Part shown: positions 44,964-53,768 of the stretch, piece by piece
How the letters are laid out: every line of letters begins with the position of its first letter
How positions within the stretch are numbered: the stretch's first letter is position 1
Program-made: the position numbers and the translations under genes
The notes under the pieces: model-generated
What the model saw: the letters and a program-made list of their open reading frames with translations, nothing else
What the model was told of the DNA's origin: nothing
The model's database searches: none
Origin: CAYREV01 sp964423345
GTDB taxonomy: Bacteria > Bacteroidota > Rhodothermia > Balneolales > Balneolaceae
Length of the DNA: 64,000 nt
Assembly: GCA_964423345.1 (NCBI GenBank)
Contig: CAYREV010000005.1
Coordinates: forward strand, 1-64,000
Direction: 5' to 3'

Positions 44964-46406
44964 ATGAAAAACCGTCTTAAAAAACTGGAACAGGAAGCCC
45001 GTAAGCTGGAACCTCCCTTTGAGGATCGCATCCGTATGACAGCCAAAATAATGCGTTACGGACAGTCTTTCCTCGATCAGCTTGATGACAAAAAGGCCTT
45101 TGTAAAGACCGCCGATAAGGCCAGGAGGCTGCTGGACCACCCCATCACCGACGACGCACAGGAGATGGATGAGCTTTTGGATCTGTTGCGTTCGGAAGTG
45201 GACCGGGAAGGACTCAATCCCGCCTCCGGCGGACACCTGGGGTATATTCCGGGCGGGGGACTCTATCCTTCGGCCCTGGCTGATTTCCTGGCAGCCGTCA
45301 GCAATCGTTACGCCGGGGTATTTTTCTCCTCCCCGGGAGCTGTACGTATTGAAAACAGCTGCATACGGTGGATGTGTGACCTTATCGGCTATCCCGAAGG
45401 CTCCGGTGGAAATCTTACTTCCGGTGGATCCCTGGCCAATCTGATCGGGCTTGTGGTAGCCAGGGATAAAGCCGGCATTAAAGGTAAAGAGTATCACCGG
45501 GCCGTCTTTTACACAACCAGGCAGGTACATCATTGCGTAATCAAGGCGATTAAATTTGCCGGCATGGAAGAGGCCGAGGTACGAACCATACCGATGGATG
45601 AACGGTTTCGCATGAACCCTGGCGCTCTGGACAAACAGATAAAAAATGACGCGCGAGACGGTAGAATTCCGCTGTCCGTTATTGCCTCGGCGGGGACCAC
45701 CGACACCGGAGCCGTCGACCCCCTGGATGAGGTGGCTGAAGTGGCCGAAAAACACAATGTATGGCTGCATGTCGATGCTGCCTACGGTGGCTTCTTTATG
45801 TTGACTGACTACGGAAAAAAGCTGTTAAAAGGCATTGAACGCTCCGATTCGGTCACCATCGATCCCCATAAGGGGCTCTTCCTCCCCTACGGTTCGGGAG
45901 CATTGCTCGTCAGGGATGTTGAAAAACTATACAACTCACAACATATGACTGCCAGCTACCTGCAGGACACCCATTCTGCCACGGACGAGCTATCTCCTGC
46001 CGATCTCTCCCCCGAGCTGTCCAAACATTTCCGGGGACTCCGCATGTGGCTTCCACTAAAGCTTTTCGGGCTAAAACCTTTTCGTGCGGCTTTGAATGAA
46101 AAGCTGGAATTAACCCGCCTCTTTTACCAAAAAGTTCAACAAATTGAGGGAATAGAAGTAGGGCCCGAACCGGAACTGTCGGTGATGCTTTTCCGCTATG
46201 TTCCGGATAAGGGAGAGGCCAACCATTTTAATAAAAGGCTTGTTGAATCGATTCATGAAGACGGCCGTGTTTTCCTGTCGTCCACCAATATTGAAGGCAC
46301 CGTCTTTATCCGGTTGGCTGTGCTCAGCTTCCGGACCCACCTGCAACACATAGAACAGACCCTGGAAATATTAAAGGAGAAAATAGGCAGGCTAAAAACA
46401 GCATGA
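44964..46406 (+). CDS. PLP-dependent decarboxylase, aromatic-amino-acid decarboxylase family
   Basis: A 480-residue fold type I group II decarboxylase. The cofactor is held by Lys303 in TIDPHKGLFLPYG, with WLHVDAAYGGF carrying the Asp that contacts the pyridine nitrogen and NLTSGGSLANL the phosphate region. ENSCIRWMCDLIGYP is typical of the family. It could decarboxylate tyrosine, tryptophan, glutamate or similar; the sequence alone cannot tell. The start ATG at 44964 follows an AT-poor leader. It is convergent with a TetR gene, 40 bases away. Confidence 0.85.
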   Translation: MKNRLKKLEQEARKLEPPFEDRIRMTAKIMRYGQSFLDQLDDKKAFVKTADKARRLLDHPITDDAQEMDELLDLLRSEVDREGLNPASGGHLGYIPGGGLYPSALADFLAAVSNRYAGVFFSSPGAVRIENSCIRWMCDLIGYPEGSGGNLTSGGSLANLIGLVVARDKAGIKGKEYHRAVFYTTRQVHHCVIKAIKFAGMEEAEVRTIPMDERFRMNPGALDKQIKNDARDGRIPLSVIASAGTTDTGAVDPLDEVAEVAEKHNVWLHVDAAYGGFFMLTDYGKKLLKGIERSDSVTIDPHKGLFLPYGSGALLVRDVEKLYNSQHMTASYLQDTHSATDELSPADLSPELSKHFRGLRMWLPLKLFGLKPFRAALNEKLELTRLFYQKVQQIEGIEVGPEPELSVMLFRYVPDKGEANHFNKRLVESIHEDGRVFLSSTNIEGTVFIRLAVLSFRTHLQHIEQTLEILKEKIGRLKTA

Positions 46407-46445
46407 AGGGCAATGATTCGTGGCGTGAGGCATTAAAAAAGAGGC

Positions 46446-47054
46446 TTAGGACGACAACCAGTTAAAAATAGTATCGGTAACCACCCCCTTTTGACTTTTT
46501 AACAGCTCCTCGTACGGTGTTTCTCCCCCTCCTGCCACTTCCTCTGTAAATACCCGGCCGGCATAGGGAAACATGCAGAGCGACCATATATTCATCAGCA
46601 ATTGCCTGCTGCTCACCGCAGCTATTTCATAATTGGAGGCCGCCTCCTCCAACTGGCGGTTTAGTCTACCGGAATCAAACTCCAGCTCTTTCCTTAACAT
46701 CTCGATTACCGTCTCCCTGTTTCTATTCAGCTCACAGACCAGAAACCCAGCAAGAGACGGCTCTTCCCGCAACCGGTCAATGGTTTCCGAAATAAAAAGC
46801 TCAATTTTCGGGAACAGATCGTCTCCACTTTCCAGTATCTTGGGAAGCCCCCCCAACACCTTCTCGCAAGCTTCGCTGAATACCGCCCTGAATAGTCCCT
46901 CCTTGGTGTTAAAATAATAATGAATCATCGCTTTGGTGACCCCGATATTATCTGCAATAGCCTGCAGGCGCGCGCCGTCGTACCCTTTTTCGGTAAATTC
47001 CTGCAAAGCGGCCGATAAAATTTCCTTCCTGCGGTCCTTCTTCCTTTCTGCCAT
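46446..47054 (-). CDS. TetR-family transcriptional regulator
   Basis: A 202-residue protein. Residues 8-55 form the TetR helix-turn-helix (RRKEILSAALQEFTEKGYDG, RLQAIADNIGVTKAMIHYYF). Residues 60-200 are the ligand-binding helical domain. A 16-base perfect palindrome lies 10 bases before its ATG (47064-47079) and a near-copy at 47121-47136, between it and the divergent nfeD gene. It most likely represses itself and the nfeD-slipin operon. Ligand unknown. Confidence 0.92.
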   Translation of the reverse strand: MAERKKDRRKEILSAALQEFTEKGYDGARLQAIADNIGVTKAMIHYYFNTKEGLFRAVFSEACEKVLGGLPKILESGDDLFPKIELFISETIDRLREEPSLAGFLVCELNRNRETVIEMLRKELEFDSGRLNRQLEEAASNYEIAAVSSRQLLMNIWSLCMFPYAGRVFTEEVAGGGETPYEELLKSQKGVVTDTIFNWLSS

Positions 47055-47063
47055 AACAACGTT

Positions 47064-47079
47064 TTAACTAATTAGTTAA
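47064..47079. promoter_or_regulatory. TetR operator 1
   Basis: TTAACTAATTAGTTAA is a perfect 16-base palindrome 10 bases upstream of the tetR ATG. Its arms match those of operator 2 57 bases away. The size, symmetry and place are typical of TetR autoregulation. Confidence 0.75.
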
Positions 47080-47120
47080 TTAAATATAAACAGCCGGAAG
47101 AAGAATACAAATGCAATTTT

Positions 47121-47136
47121 TTAACTAATTAGTTAG
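47121..47136. promoter_or_regulatory. TetR operator 2
   Basis: TTAACTAATTAGTTAG differs from operator 1 by the last base. It lies 70 bases before the nfeD start, so it probably covers the nfeD promoter. Confidence 0.75.
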
Positions 47137-47205
47137 TTAGAGTATAAATAACTAAACCTTCCCCTTTTATATTGCTTCCCAGCGGGTTTTTTATAAATTG
47201 AAGGT

Positions 47206-48531
47206 ATGAAAACCTTCTTGGCAACTATACTGTTTCTTACCGCATTTGTACAAGCGGACACCGATACCGCATCTTCGGACACCCCCCGGGGTGAGACCAT
47301 TGCCCTGATACGGGTGGATGGGCCTATCTCCCCCACTACCACCAATTATATAAGCCGTGGCATACAGGAGGCGGGCGAAATGGATGCGGAAGCCCTTATA
47401 GTGGAGATGGACACCCCCGGAGGGTTGCTGGAATCCACCAAAAACATTGTACAGGCCTTCCTGGATTCGGAAGAGCTGCCTATCATCGTCTATGTGTCGC
47501 CCGAAGGAGCTTCCGCAGCCAGTGCCGGGACCTTTATAACCATGGCCGCCCATATAGCCGCTATGGCACCGGCTACCAACATAGGGGCGGCTTCACCGGT
47601 TCAAATGGGTCCGGGTGGCGGCGGACAACAGGATACCGTAATGCAAAAAAAGATATTCAACTACTCGGAAAGCTATATTAAAAGCATTGCCGAACGCCGG
47701 GGACGCAATGCCGATTGGGCCATATCGGCGGTAAGGGACGGGGAATCGATTACATCGGACGAAGCCCTTGAAAAGAATGTCATAGACCTGATAGCCGCAG
47801 ACCGAAAAGAACTCCTTGAGAAGATAGACGGTCGTACGGTTTCGGGAGAACCGCTTGACACCCGCAATGCTACGATACGGGAGATTCCCACCAACCTTGC
47901 CGAACAGATATTCGGTTTTATCCTTCGTCCCGAGGTGATGCTCATACTGACCATGATTGCCATCTACGGCATCATTGGAGAGGTAACCAACCCGGGAGCC
48001 ATCGTTCCGGGGGTGGCCGGTGTAATCGCCCTAATACTGGTACTGTATGCCTCAGCGGCAATGCCCATCAATATTGCGGGATTTGCCCTGATAGGGCTGG
48101 CAATTGTACTTTTTGTAGCGGAAGCCTTCACCCCCACCTTCGGTGTCCTTATAGCGGGTGGGGCCGTATCTTTTTTCCTTGGAGCCCTCATGCTGTTTCA
48201 GGACCTGCCCGAATCGATGGCGATCTCCTGGGCGTGGCTGGTTCCCGCAACCATACTAACCACTCTCTTTTTTGTCTGGATCGTCACCGAGGGTGTCCGC
48301 ATCCAATTCTCCAGTCACCGTACCGGCAAAGAGTACATGGTTGGTAAGAAGGCCGAAGTAACCGACCCTATTAACGGGGGCAGTGGACGCGTTTTCGTAA
48401 GCGGGGAGTATTGGAATGCCGAAAGCGAAGACCCCATAGGGGAGGGCGAGTACTGCGAAATAACCGGTGTGGAAGGGCTCACCCTCAAGGTCAAAAAGAG
48501 CGGCAACCCCGCCCGGGCCGATAACGCCTAG
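47206..48531 (+). CDS. NfeD-family membrane protein with ClpP-like serine protease domain
   Basis: A 441-residue long-form NfeD. The signal peptide is about residues 1-17. Residues 30-230 are ClpP-like, with EMDTPGGLLESTKNIVQAF, VYVSPEGASAASAGTFI bearing the catalytic Ser, and SYIKSIAERRGR bearing the Lys. Four helices (about 240-370) and a C-terminal OB-like NfeD domain (about 385-441) follow. Long-form NfeD proteases cleave stomatin partners. The next gene encodes a slipin, the usual partner. Two TetR operators lie upstream, so expression is probably regulated. Confidence 0.9.
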   Translation: MKTFLATILFLTAFVQADTDTASSDTPRGETIALIRVDGPISPTTTNYISRGIQEAGEMDAEALIVEMDTPGGLLESTKNIVQAFLDSEELPIIVYVSPEGASAASAGTFITMAAHIAAMAPATNIGAASPVQMGPGGGGQQDTVMQKKIFNYSESYIKSIAERRGRNADWAISAVRDGESITSDEALEKNVIDLIAADRKELLEKIDGRTVSGEPLDTRNATIREIPTNLAEQIFGFILRPEVMLILTMIAIYGIIGEVTNPGAIVPGVAGVIALILVLYASAAMPINIAGFALIGLAIVLFVAEAFTPTFGVLIAGGAVSFFLGALMLFQDLPESMAISWAWLVPATILTTLFFVWIVTEGVRIQFSSHRTGKEYMVGKKAEVTDPINGGSGRVFVSGEYWNAESEDPIGEGEYCEITGVEGLTLKVKKSGNPARADNA

Positions 48532-48643
48532 CCAGGAGGGGAGACAACGTGCCTCCCTTACAAAAGATCGTTCACCTTCCCTATGTTATAGTGCTTCATT
48601 TTATTATACTGCTTACTAAATACTGACCCTTAATACCACGATT

Positions 48644-49450
48644 ATGGAAAACGAAGGATTCGTCAATGAAATAACCTGGATTATTACCATCGCAGTGCTG
48701 GCTGCCATCCTGCTGCCGCAGATGTTCAAGATTCTAAGGGAATATGAACGGGCCGTAGTCTTTCGCCTCGGGAAGCTGCTTCGTGCCAAGGGGCCCGGCC
48801 TTGTCTTCCTGATCCCCTTCATCGATCGTATTGAAAGGGTAGACATGCGGGTGCTTACCATTAATGTGGACAAGCAGGAAGTGATCACCAAGGATAACGT
48901 TACCGTCAACGTAGATGCCATCACCTTCTTCAGGGTGGTTGACGCCGAAGAAGCGGTTATACAGGTGGAGCAATATATCCATGCCACCTCCATGCTGGCA
49001 CAAACCACGCTCCGAAGCATTGTGGGTCAGGTGGAGCTCGATGAGCTGCTGGCCGAACGGGAAAAGGTGAACAAAAATATCCAGGAGATAATAGACCGGC
49101 AGACCGACCCGTGGGGTATCAAGGTTGTTTCGGTTGAAGTCCGCGACGTGGTACTGCCCGAAAACATGAAGCGTGCCATGGCCCGACAGGCCGAAACCGA
49201 AAGAGACCGTCGAGCCAAAATTATTAATGCCGAAGGGGAATACCAGGCTGCCGAACGGCTGGTGGATGCGGCAAAGATGATCGAAAAGGCACCGGCCGCA
49301 CTGCAGCTGCGTTTCCTGCAAACTATGAACGAGGTAGCCGAAGAGAACGCCAGCTTCGTGCTTCTGCCACTGCCCATGGACTTCCTTGAAGGATTTCGCT
49401 CCCTTGAAAGCCGGGGCATCAAACCTGCCAAGGAGGGAGGAAACGAATAA
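48644..49450 (+). CDS. Slipin/stomatin-like SPFH-domain membrane protein
   Basis: A 268-residue stomatin-type protein. One N-terminal membrane helix (about 10-27) leads into an SPFH/band 7 domain (EYERAVVFRLGKLLRAKGPG, IERVDMRVLTINVDKQEV, VVDAEEAVIQVEQYI). A helical region, RAMARQAETERDRRAKIINAEGEYQAAERL, mediates oligomerisation. Slipins form large membrane assemblies and are cleaved by NfeD proteases. It follows nfeD by 112 bases, the conserved pair arrangement, presumably under the same TetR control. Physiological role: membrane quality or microdomain organisation, inferred. Confidence 0.93.
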   Translation: MENEGFVNEITWIITIAVLAAILLPQMFKILREYERAVVFRLGKLLRAKGPGLVFLIPFIDRIERVDMRVLTINVDKQEVITKDNVTVNVDAITFFRVVDAEEAVIQVEQYIHATSMLAQTTLRSIVGQVELDELLAEREKVNKNIQEIIDRQTDPWGIKVVSVEVRDVVLPENMKRAMARQAETERDRRAKIINAEGEYQAAERLVDAAKMIEKAPAALQLRFLQTMNEVAEENASFVLLPLPMDFLEGFRSLESRGIKPAKEGGNE

Positions 49451-49695
49451 CCGCTTCTGAACATACTCCTTGAAGTTTTCAGAAACAGAACGCCCGTTGA
49501 CCTCCGGAATGCTGTTTATATAATCTATTAAGCGGGAAGAAGGCCGGCGTCCTGCCAAAAACAAAGAACGTACATCCGCCCGGATGCATGTTTCCCGGCG
49601 CAGGTAAAAATACCTAAGGATTGCTGCATTTTTTTTCCAGAGTTTGTTTCTGGCAACCGTCAGATTTCAAATACATAAATATATCCTGCCGGAAC

Positions 49696-51354
49696 ATGCA
49701 TTTGAAAAGGCATTACATGCTCACATGCCTGCTATTTTTATTTTTTCAGGCGGGCCTGCTCTTCGGCCAGAATTTTTCCCCGGAACGGCCTCTCATTGTT
49801 AAGAAAAACCTGGTTTATAAGTCCGTTGATTCCCTCAGCCTGCCCGCCTCTCTGTTTATTCCGGATACGTCAAAGGCGCTAAACAGACTGTTGGTCATCC
49901 TGCCTGATGAGACCCTTGAGGGACATGAAGCATATGAATCCCTGGCCACCCTGCTTGCCGACTCCGGCTATACCTCTATGATCATCGACTACCGACAGCC
50001 TCCCGACTTCTCCCACCCCGCTCCGTCCAATGATATAATAGACGCCATTGCCTGGCTGAAAGCCAACCAAAACAGGTTCAACCTTGATATTCAGGCTGTC
50101 GGACTGATAGGCCAGAACTTCGGAGGATATCTGGCCTCCATGGTCGGGCTCACAAGAAAAGCTGAAATACAGGCCGTTGTTGCAATGCACAGCCCCATGG
50201 ATCTGACCACTTATATACCTCCATGGGGGTATCCCTACCGCTACCACGTTTTGGCAGGACAGCCTCTCAAGGCAGACAGGAAAATCTGGGAGTCCCTTTC
50301 TCCGGTTTCCCATGCAGAGAAGAGCAGTCCCCCCTTATTACTGTTGCACGGTACCGACGACCGGCGGGTCCCTGTTAGCCAGTCGCTTGAAATGAAACGG
50401 ATTTTAACGCAACGTCTTGGAAGGGTCCGCCTGATCCAAGCTGAAGGAGGGAAGAACGGCTATTTTATGGCCGACAGCAATATTGCCGCTACCGGTACAA
50501 CTATCCTGAACTTTTTCTCCGGGGCTATGATAAACATACCGGACAGTATAGAATGGTTGAAGGACCTTCCCTACGCAGCCGCAGGAGAAAAAACACTGAA
50601 GGCGGATATTATGAAACCCAAAACCTATAGGGGGAAGTTGCCAGCCGTACTGCTCTTCCACGGGGGAGGATGGATGTGGGGCCGAAAGGAGGATATGACA
50701 CAATATGCCGTTGATCTCGCCCGCAACGGATACGCCGCCATTACTGTTGAATACCGGCTGGCCCGCGAAGCCCTCTATCCGGCAGCCTTTGACGATGCAA
50801 AAGCGGCCGTCCGCTGGGTAAAATCTGTGGCGGATACCCTGGAAATTGATCCCGAAAGAATCGGAGCCGCCGGACAGTCGGCCGGGGGACACCTGGCGGC
50901 ACTGCTCGGGGTGACAAATGAAAAAAACTTTATAGGCCAATTTATCGGTCGCCGGGAGTATAGTTCCGCTATTAAGGCCGCTGCAACGTTTAGTGGAGTG
51001 GTAGACATGCTCTCCCTCTACCCGCGGGATCCCTTTTCGCCGGCAGCTCTTTTTGGAGGGTCCCCCGAATCAAACAGGAAGGCCTACCTAGAAGCCTCTC
51101 CCATATCTCATATATCCAAAACTTCGTCCAGCTTCTTATTTATTCATGGCGCCAAAGATCATCTGGGACTTGCCCGGGAGATGGAAGATATGGCCGCCAA
51201 GCTTAATCACCTGGGGGTTGAAGCAGAAACCCTTATTATTGAGGGGGGAGGACACAATTTTGAAAGGTATCCCGAATTTAGGGCCCTGGGAGTTCAAAAA
51301 CTTCTTGAGTTTATGGATCGGAACCTTAAAACCATCAATGGCAGCAACCGATAG
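49696..51354 (+). CDS. Exported tandem alpha/beta hydrolase (N-terminal domain inactive, C-terminal domain active)
   Basis: A 552-residue exported protein with signal peptide (1-24, ends LLFGQ). Two alpha/beta hydrolase domains follow. Domain 1 (about 30-275) has GLIGQNFGGYL with Asn141 where Ser is needed, and its expected His position reads GGKNG, so it looks catalytically dead though the Asp221/222 region remains. Domain 2 (about 295-545) has the oxyanion motif HGGGW (322-326), Ser395 in GQSAGGH, Asp488 (GAKDH) and His520 (GGGH), a complete BD-FAE/esterase-like triad. Start ATG 49696 begins the leader; an upstream ATG at 49621 adds an unlikely 25 residues. The gene stands alone. Confidence 0.85.
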   Translation: MHLKRHYMLTCLLFLFFQAGLLFGQNFSPERPLIVKKNLVYKSVDSLSLPASLFIPDTSKALNRLLVILPDETLEGHEAYESLATLLADSGYTSMIIDYRQPPDFSHPAPSNDIIDAIAWLKANQNRFNLDIQAVGLIGQNFGGYLASMVGLTRKAEIQAVVAMHSPMDLTTYIPPWGYPYRYHVLAGQPLKADRKIWESLSPVSHAEKSSPPLLLLHGTDDRRVPVSQSLEMKRILTQRLGRVRLIQAEGGKNGYFMADSNIAATGTTILNFFSGAMINIPDSIEWLKDLPYAAAGEKTLKADIMKPKTYRGKLPAVLLFHGGGWMWGRKEDMTQYAVDLARNGYAAITVEYRLAREALYPAAFDDAKAAVRWVKSVADTLEIDPERIGAAGQSAGGHLAALLGVTNEKNFIGQFIGRREYSSAIKAAATFSGVVDMLSLYPRDPFSPAALFGGSPESNRKAYLEASPISHISKTSSSFLFIHGAKDHLGLAREMEDMAAKLNHLGVEAETLIIEGGGHNFERYPEFRALGVQKLLEFMDRNLKTINGSNR

Positions 51355-51505
51355 CCCCTCAAGCAGCCTGCCGATTCGTACAATCTTACCTCCGGCAGCC
51401 CCTTTTTCCCGGAAAGGTTGAAATCATTCCAATTTTCTTATATTTAAAACTGGTTTATCTACAAGCTCTTTAAAATCAACCATTAACAAACAATTAAACA
51501 CCGGT

Positions 51506-52024
51506 ATGAATATGCACAATCACTATTTGGCAACCCTGTCAATACTTTTGGCCTTTTGTTTAGCCTCATTTAGTGCCTGTAAACAAGAAAAGGGGGAGGC
51601 AGAAAGCCGTGCAGAAAAAAATGTGGCAATCATTTCGGGGATGTATGACTCCTTTAAAACCGGGGATATCCCTGCAGTGTTGGATAAGATGGCTAATGAT
51701 ATTGTCTGGAATGAGGCTGAACATTTCCCCTACGCTGATGGAAATCCATACATCGGCCCGGATGCCGTTCTGAATGGGGTCTTTGCCCGCCTGGGTGATG
51801 AATGGGAGTCCTTCCAAATAACAGACCAGTCCATTTATCCTGTGGGGGACCATATGGTATTGGCTACCGGGAGATATACCGGAACCTATAAAAAGACCGG
51901 GAATTCCCTGGATGCACAACATGCTCACCTCTGGTGGCTCGAAGATGGGAAGGTCACCCGGTTTCAGCAGTATACCGACACCAAACAGGCCTGGGAGGTG
52001 ACGCGTACAGAAGGCGACAATTAG
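51506..52024 (+). CDS. SnoaL-like nuclear transport factor 2-family lipoprotein
   Basis: A 172-residue lipoprotein (lipobox FSA-Cys25). The mature chain has a SnoaL-like fold: AIISGMYDSFKTGDIPAVLD, IVWNEAEHFPYADGNPYIGP, then HAHLWWLEDGKVTRFQQYTD. SnoaL-like proteins are small cone-shaped domains with enzymatic or ligand roles; here substrate unknown. It is intact, unlike the relic at 24850. The start ATG at 51506 is followed closely by an in-frame ATG at 51512. Confidence 0.82.
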   Translation: MNMHNHYLATLSILLAFCLASFSACKQEKGEAESRAEKNVAIISGMYDSFKTGDIPAVLDKMANDIVWNEAEHFPYADGNPYIGPDAVLNGVFARLGDEWESFQITDQSIYPVGDHMVLATGRYTGTYKKTGNSLDAQHAHLWWLEDGKVTRFQQYTDTKQAWEVTRTEGDN

Positions 52025-52320
52025 GTTTATTTGACTTTATTTTCGGTGGAGGTCAGCCACTCCTTCGGACCCCTTTCAATTGGATCGCTATGGCCGGATC
52101 CCGGGTACAACGGCCGGTGGGGAGGTGCCGGGACAACCTTACTAAATAAACCCCCATCTCTCTACCGGTGTCTTTGGGGATCGATATTTTTGTTATAAAA
52201 GCACTGATGCCCTCGCGGGCAGCGTTGGCACCAGTCAATTTGTACTACAGGCCGGGCAAACCTTATCTCCCCCGGCGTACTTGTTCTGGCATTTTTCCGG
52301 CAGAGGCCGTATCGTCTTGA
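52025..52320. other. 296-base gap without a supported gene
   Basis: Open frames here are short and unconvincing. On the minus strand 52053-52238 is open for 61 codons but has no recognisable motif. No hairpin with T tail or RNA is evident. Confidence 0.4.
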
Positions 52321-52689
52321 ATGCAACATGAACAGCAACAGCCCGGCGGGCCTGCCTCACAAATTGAAGAAGAGCAATCCTCCGGTGGATGCTGCGGCCC
52401 CCTTATATTTCTTTTCCTGCTCATCCTGGTCGGATACTGCAGTTTTGATAAAGGTGATTTCTACCTTGCCCCGGGGGAAGCGAACCTCTGGACAGACGCC
52501 ATGGAAACCGTCTTTGAAGACCTCCATGCCGTCATCCCCGACTCGATGGTTCTGTCAGACGACCTCAATACAACAGGCCGCATGAGAGATGTCCGGTCCA
52601 TTAAAAATGTTTTATACCTAATCAATACGGAAGCCACCCTCCGCTCATCCAAAGAACGGTACTACCGGATGAGTATATCGGCCGTTTAG
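52321..52689 (+). CDS. Small hypothetical membrane protein
   Basis: A 122-residue protein with a polar Gln/Glu-rich N-terminus and a Gly-Gly-Cys-Cys turn. A single helix (PLIFLFLLILVGYCSF, about 27-42) and a soluble C-terminal region of about 78 residues (EANLWTDAMETVFEDLHAV) follow. I recognise no family. It is adjacent to the Gfo/Idh/MocA gene on the same strand with a gap of 48 bases, so they may be co-transcribed. Confidence 0.6.
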   Translation: MQHEQQQPGGPASQIEEEQSSGGCCGPLIFLFLLILVGYCSFDKGDFYLAPGEANLWTDAMETVFEDLHAVIPDSMVLSDDLNTTGRMRDVRSIKNVLYLINTEATLRSSKERYYRMSISAV

Positions 52690-52737
52690 GTCAAATTCAA
52701 TTAATCTGCGATTACAAAAATTTTTACCGGAACTTAG

Positions 52738-53727
52738 ATGGAAAAAGTCAGATGGGGCATATTAAGCACCGCTGATATTGCGGTCGAAGAGGTGATCCCG
52801 GCCCTGCAGCAGGGATCCGGCTGCAAGGTGGCGGCAATTGCTTCCCGAAGCCGGGAGAAGGCCTCCCGGGCTGCCGACAGGCTGGGAATAGAAACGGCCG
52901 TGGGATCTTACGAAGAACTGCTTGCACACCCCGGTGTGGAAGCCGTATACAACCCCTTGCCCAATCACCTGCATGTCGAATGGTCTGCCAAGGCCCTGAA
53001 GGCCGGCAAGCATGTGTTATGTGAAAAACCACTGGGGCAAAACCTGGCAGATGCCCGCCGGCTGGCCGAGGAGGCGAAGAAATACCCCGAACTTAAAGTC
53101 ATGGAAGCCTTTATGTACCGCCATCACCCGCGTTGGAAAAAGGTGCAATCCCTTATCGGCGAAGGAGCTATAGGAAAAGTCCGCTCTGTCCAGTCGTTTT
53201 TTTCCTACTACAACGACAATCCCGACGATATTCGCAACAATCCTGAAATGGGAGGGGGGAGCCTGTTGGATGTGGGTTGCTATTGTATCTCTGTGCCCCG
53301 TTTTATTTTTGGCGCCGAGCCCGTCAGAGCCTTTGGCTTCATGGAGCAGGATCCTGAATTCCAGATTGACAGGCTAACGTCCGGAGTCCTTGACTTTCCC
53401 GGCGGGCGTGCCTCCTTTACCTGTGCCACGCAGCTGGCCCTGCAACAAAGCGTAACCATTTCTGGGACGGAAGGTTATATAGAGCTTCCCTGGCCTTTTA
53501 ATCCGCCTACCGACCGGCCAACTACTATTCACCTGCATACCGGCGAAGGCAGCCGGGATATCAGTATCCCGTCATGCAACCAATATACCCTCCAGGGCGA
53601 TCTTTTCTCCGGGGCCATTCGTCTTCAGGAAGAGGTTCCCCTGAAGCTGGAGGATGCGCTGGCCAACATGAGGGTCATAGACGCTATAAAACGGAGCAGC
53701 GCCGCCGACGCCTGGGTCAACTGTTAA
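52738..53727 (+). CDS. Gfo/Idh/MocA-family NAD(P)-dependent oxidoreductase
   Basis: A 329-residue dehydrogenase. The N-terminal Rossmann fold starts KVRWGILSTADIAVEEVIPALQ; the EKPLGQN motif (about 99-105) contains the conserved catalytic Lys. The C-terminal domain has VMEAFMYRHHPRW and GGGSLLDVGCYCI, typical of sugar or inositol dehydrogenases and trans-1,2-dihydrobenzenediol dehydrogenase-like members. Substrate: probably a sugar or cyclitol; unknown. It is cytosolic. It ends 41 bases before the convergent YdjM-like gene. Confidence 0.9.
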   Translation: MEKVRWGILSTADIAVEEVIPALQQGSGCKVAAIASRSREKASRAADRLGIETAVGSYEELLAHPGVEAVYNPLPNHLHVEWSAKALKAGKHVLCEKPLGQNLADARRLAEEAKKYPELKVMEAFMYRHHPRWKKVQSLIGEGAIGKVRSVQSFFSYYNDNPDDIRNNPEMGGGSLLDVGCYCISVPRFIFGAEPVRAFGFMEQDPEFQIDRLTSGVLDFPGGRASFTCATQLALQQSVTISGTEGYIELPWPFNPPTDRPTTIHLHTGEGSRDISIPSCNQYTLQGDLFSGAIRLQEEVPLKLEDALANMRVIDAIKRSSAADAWVNC

Positions 53728-53768
53728 GCCTGTTGCCGTGGTTTTATCGGAAGGGGTGTGACCCTTGC

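Noticed and set aside
44931..45770. 279-codon minus-strand frame
   Set aside because: It overlaps the PLP decarboxylase gene in antisense and lacks any recognisable domain.
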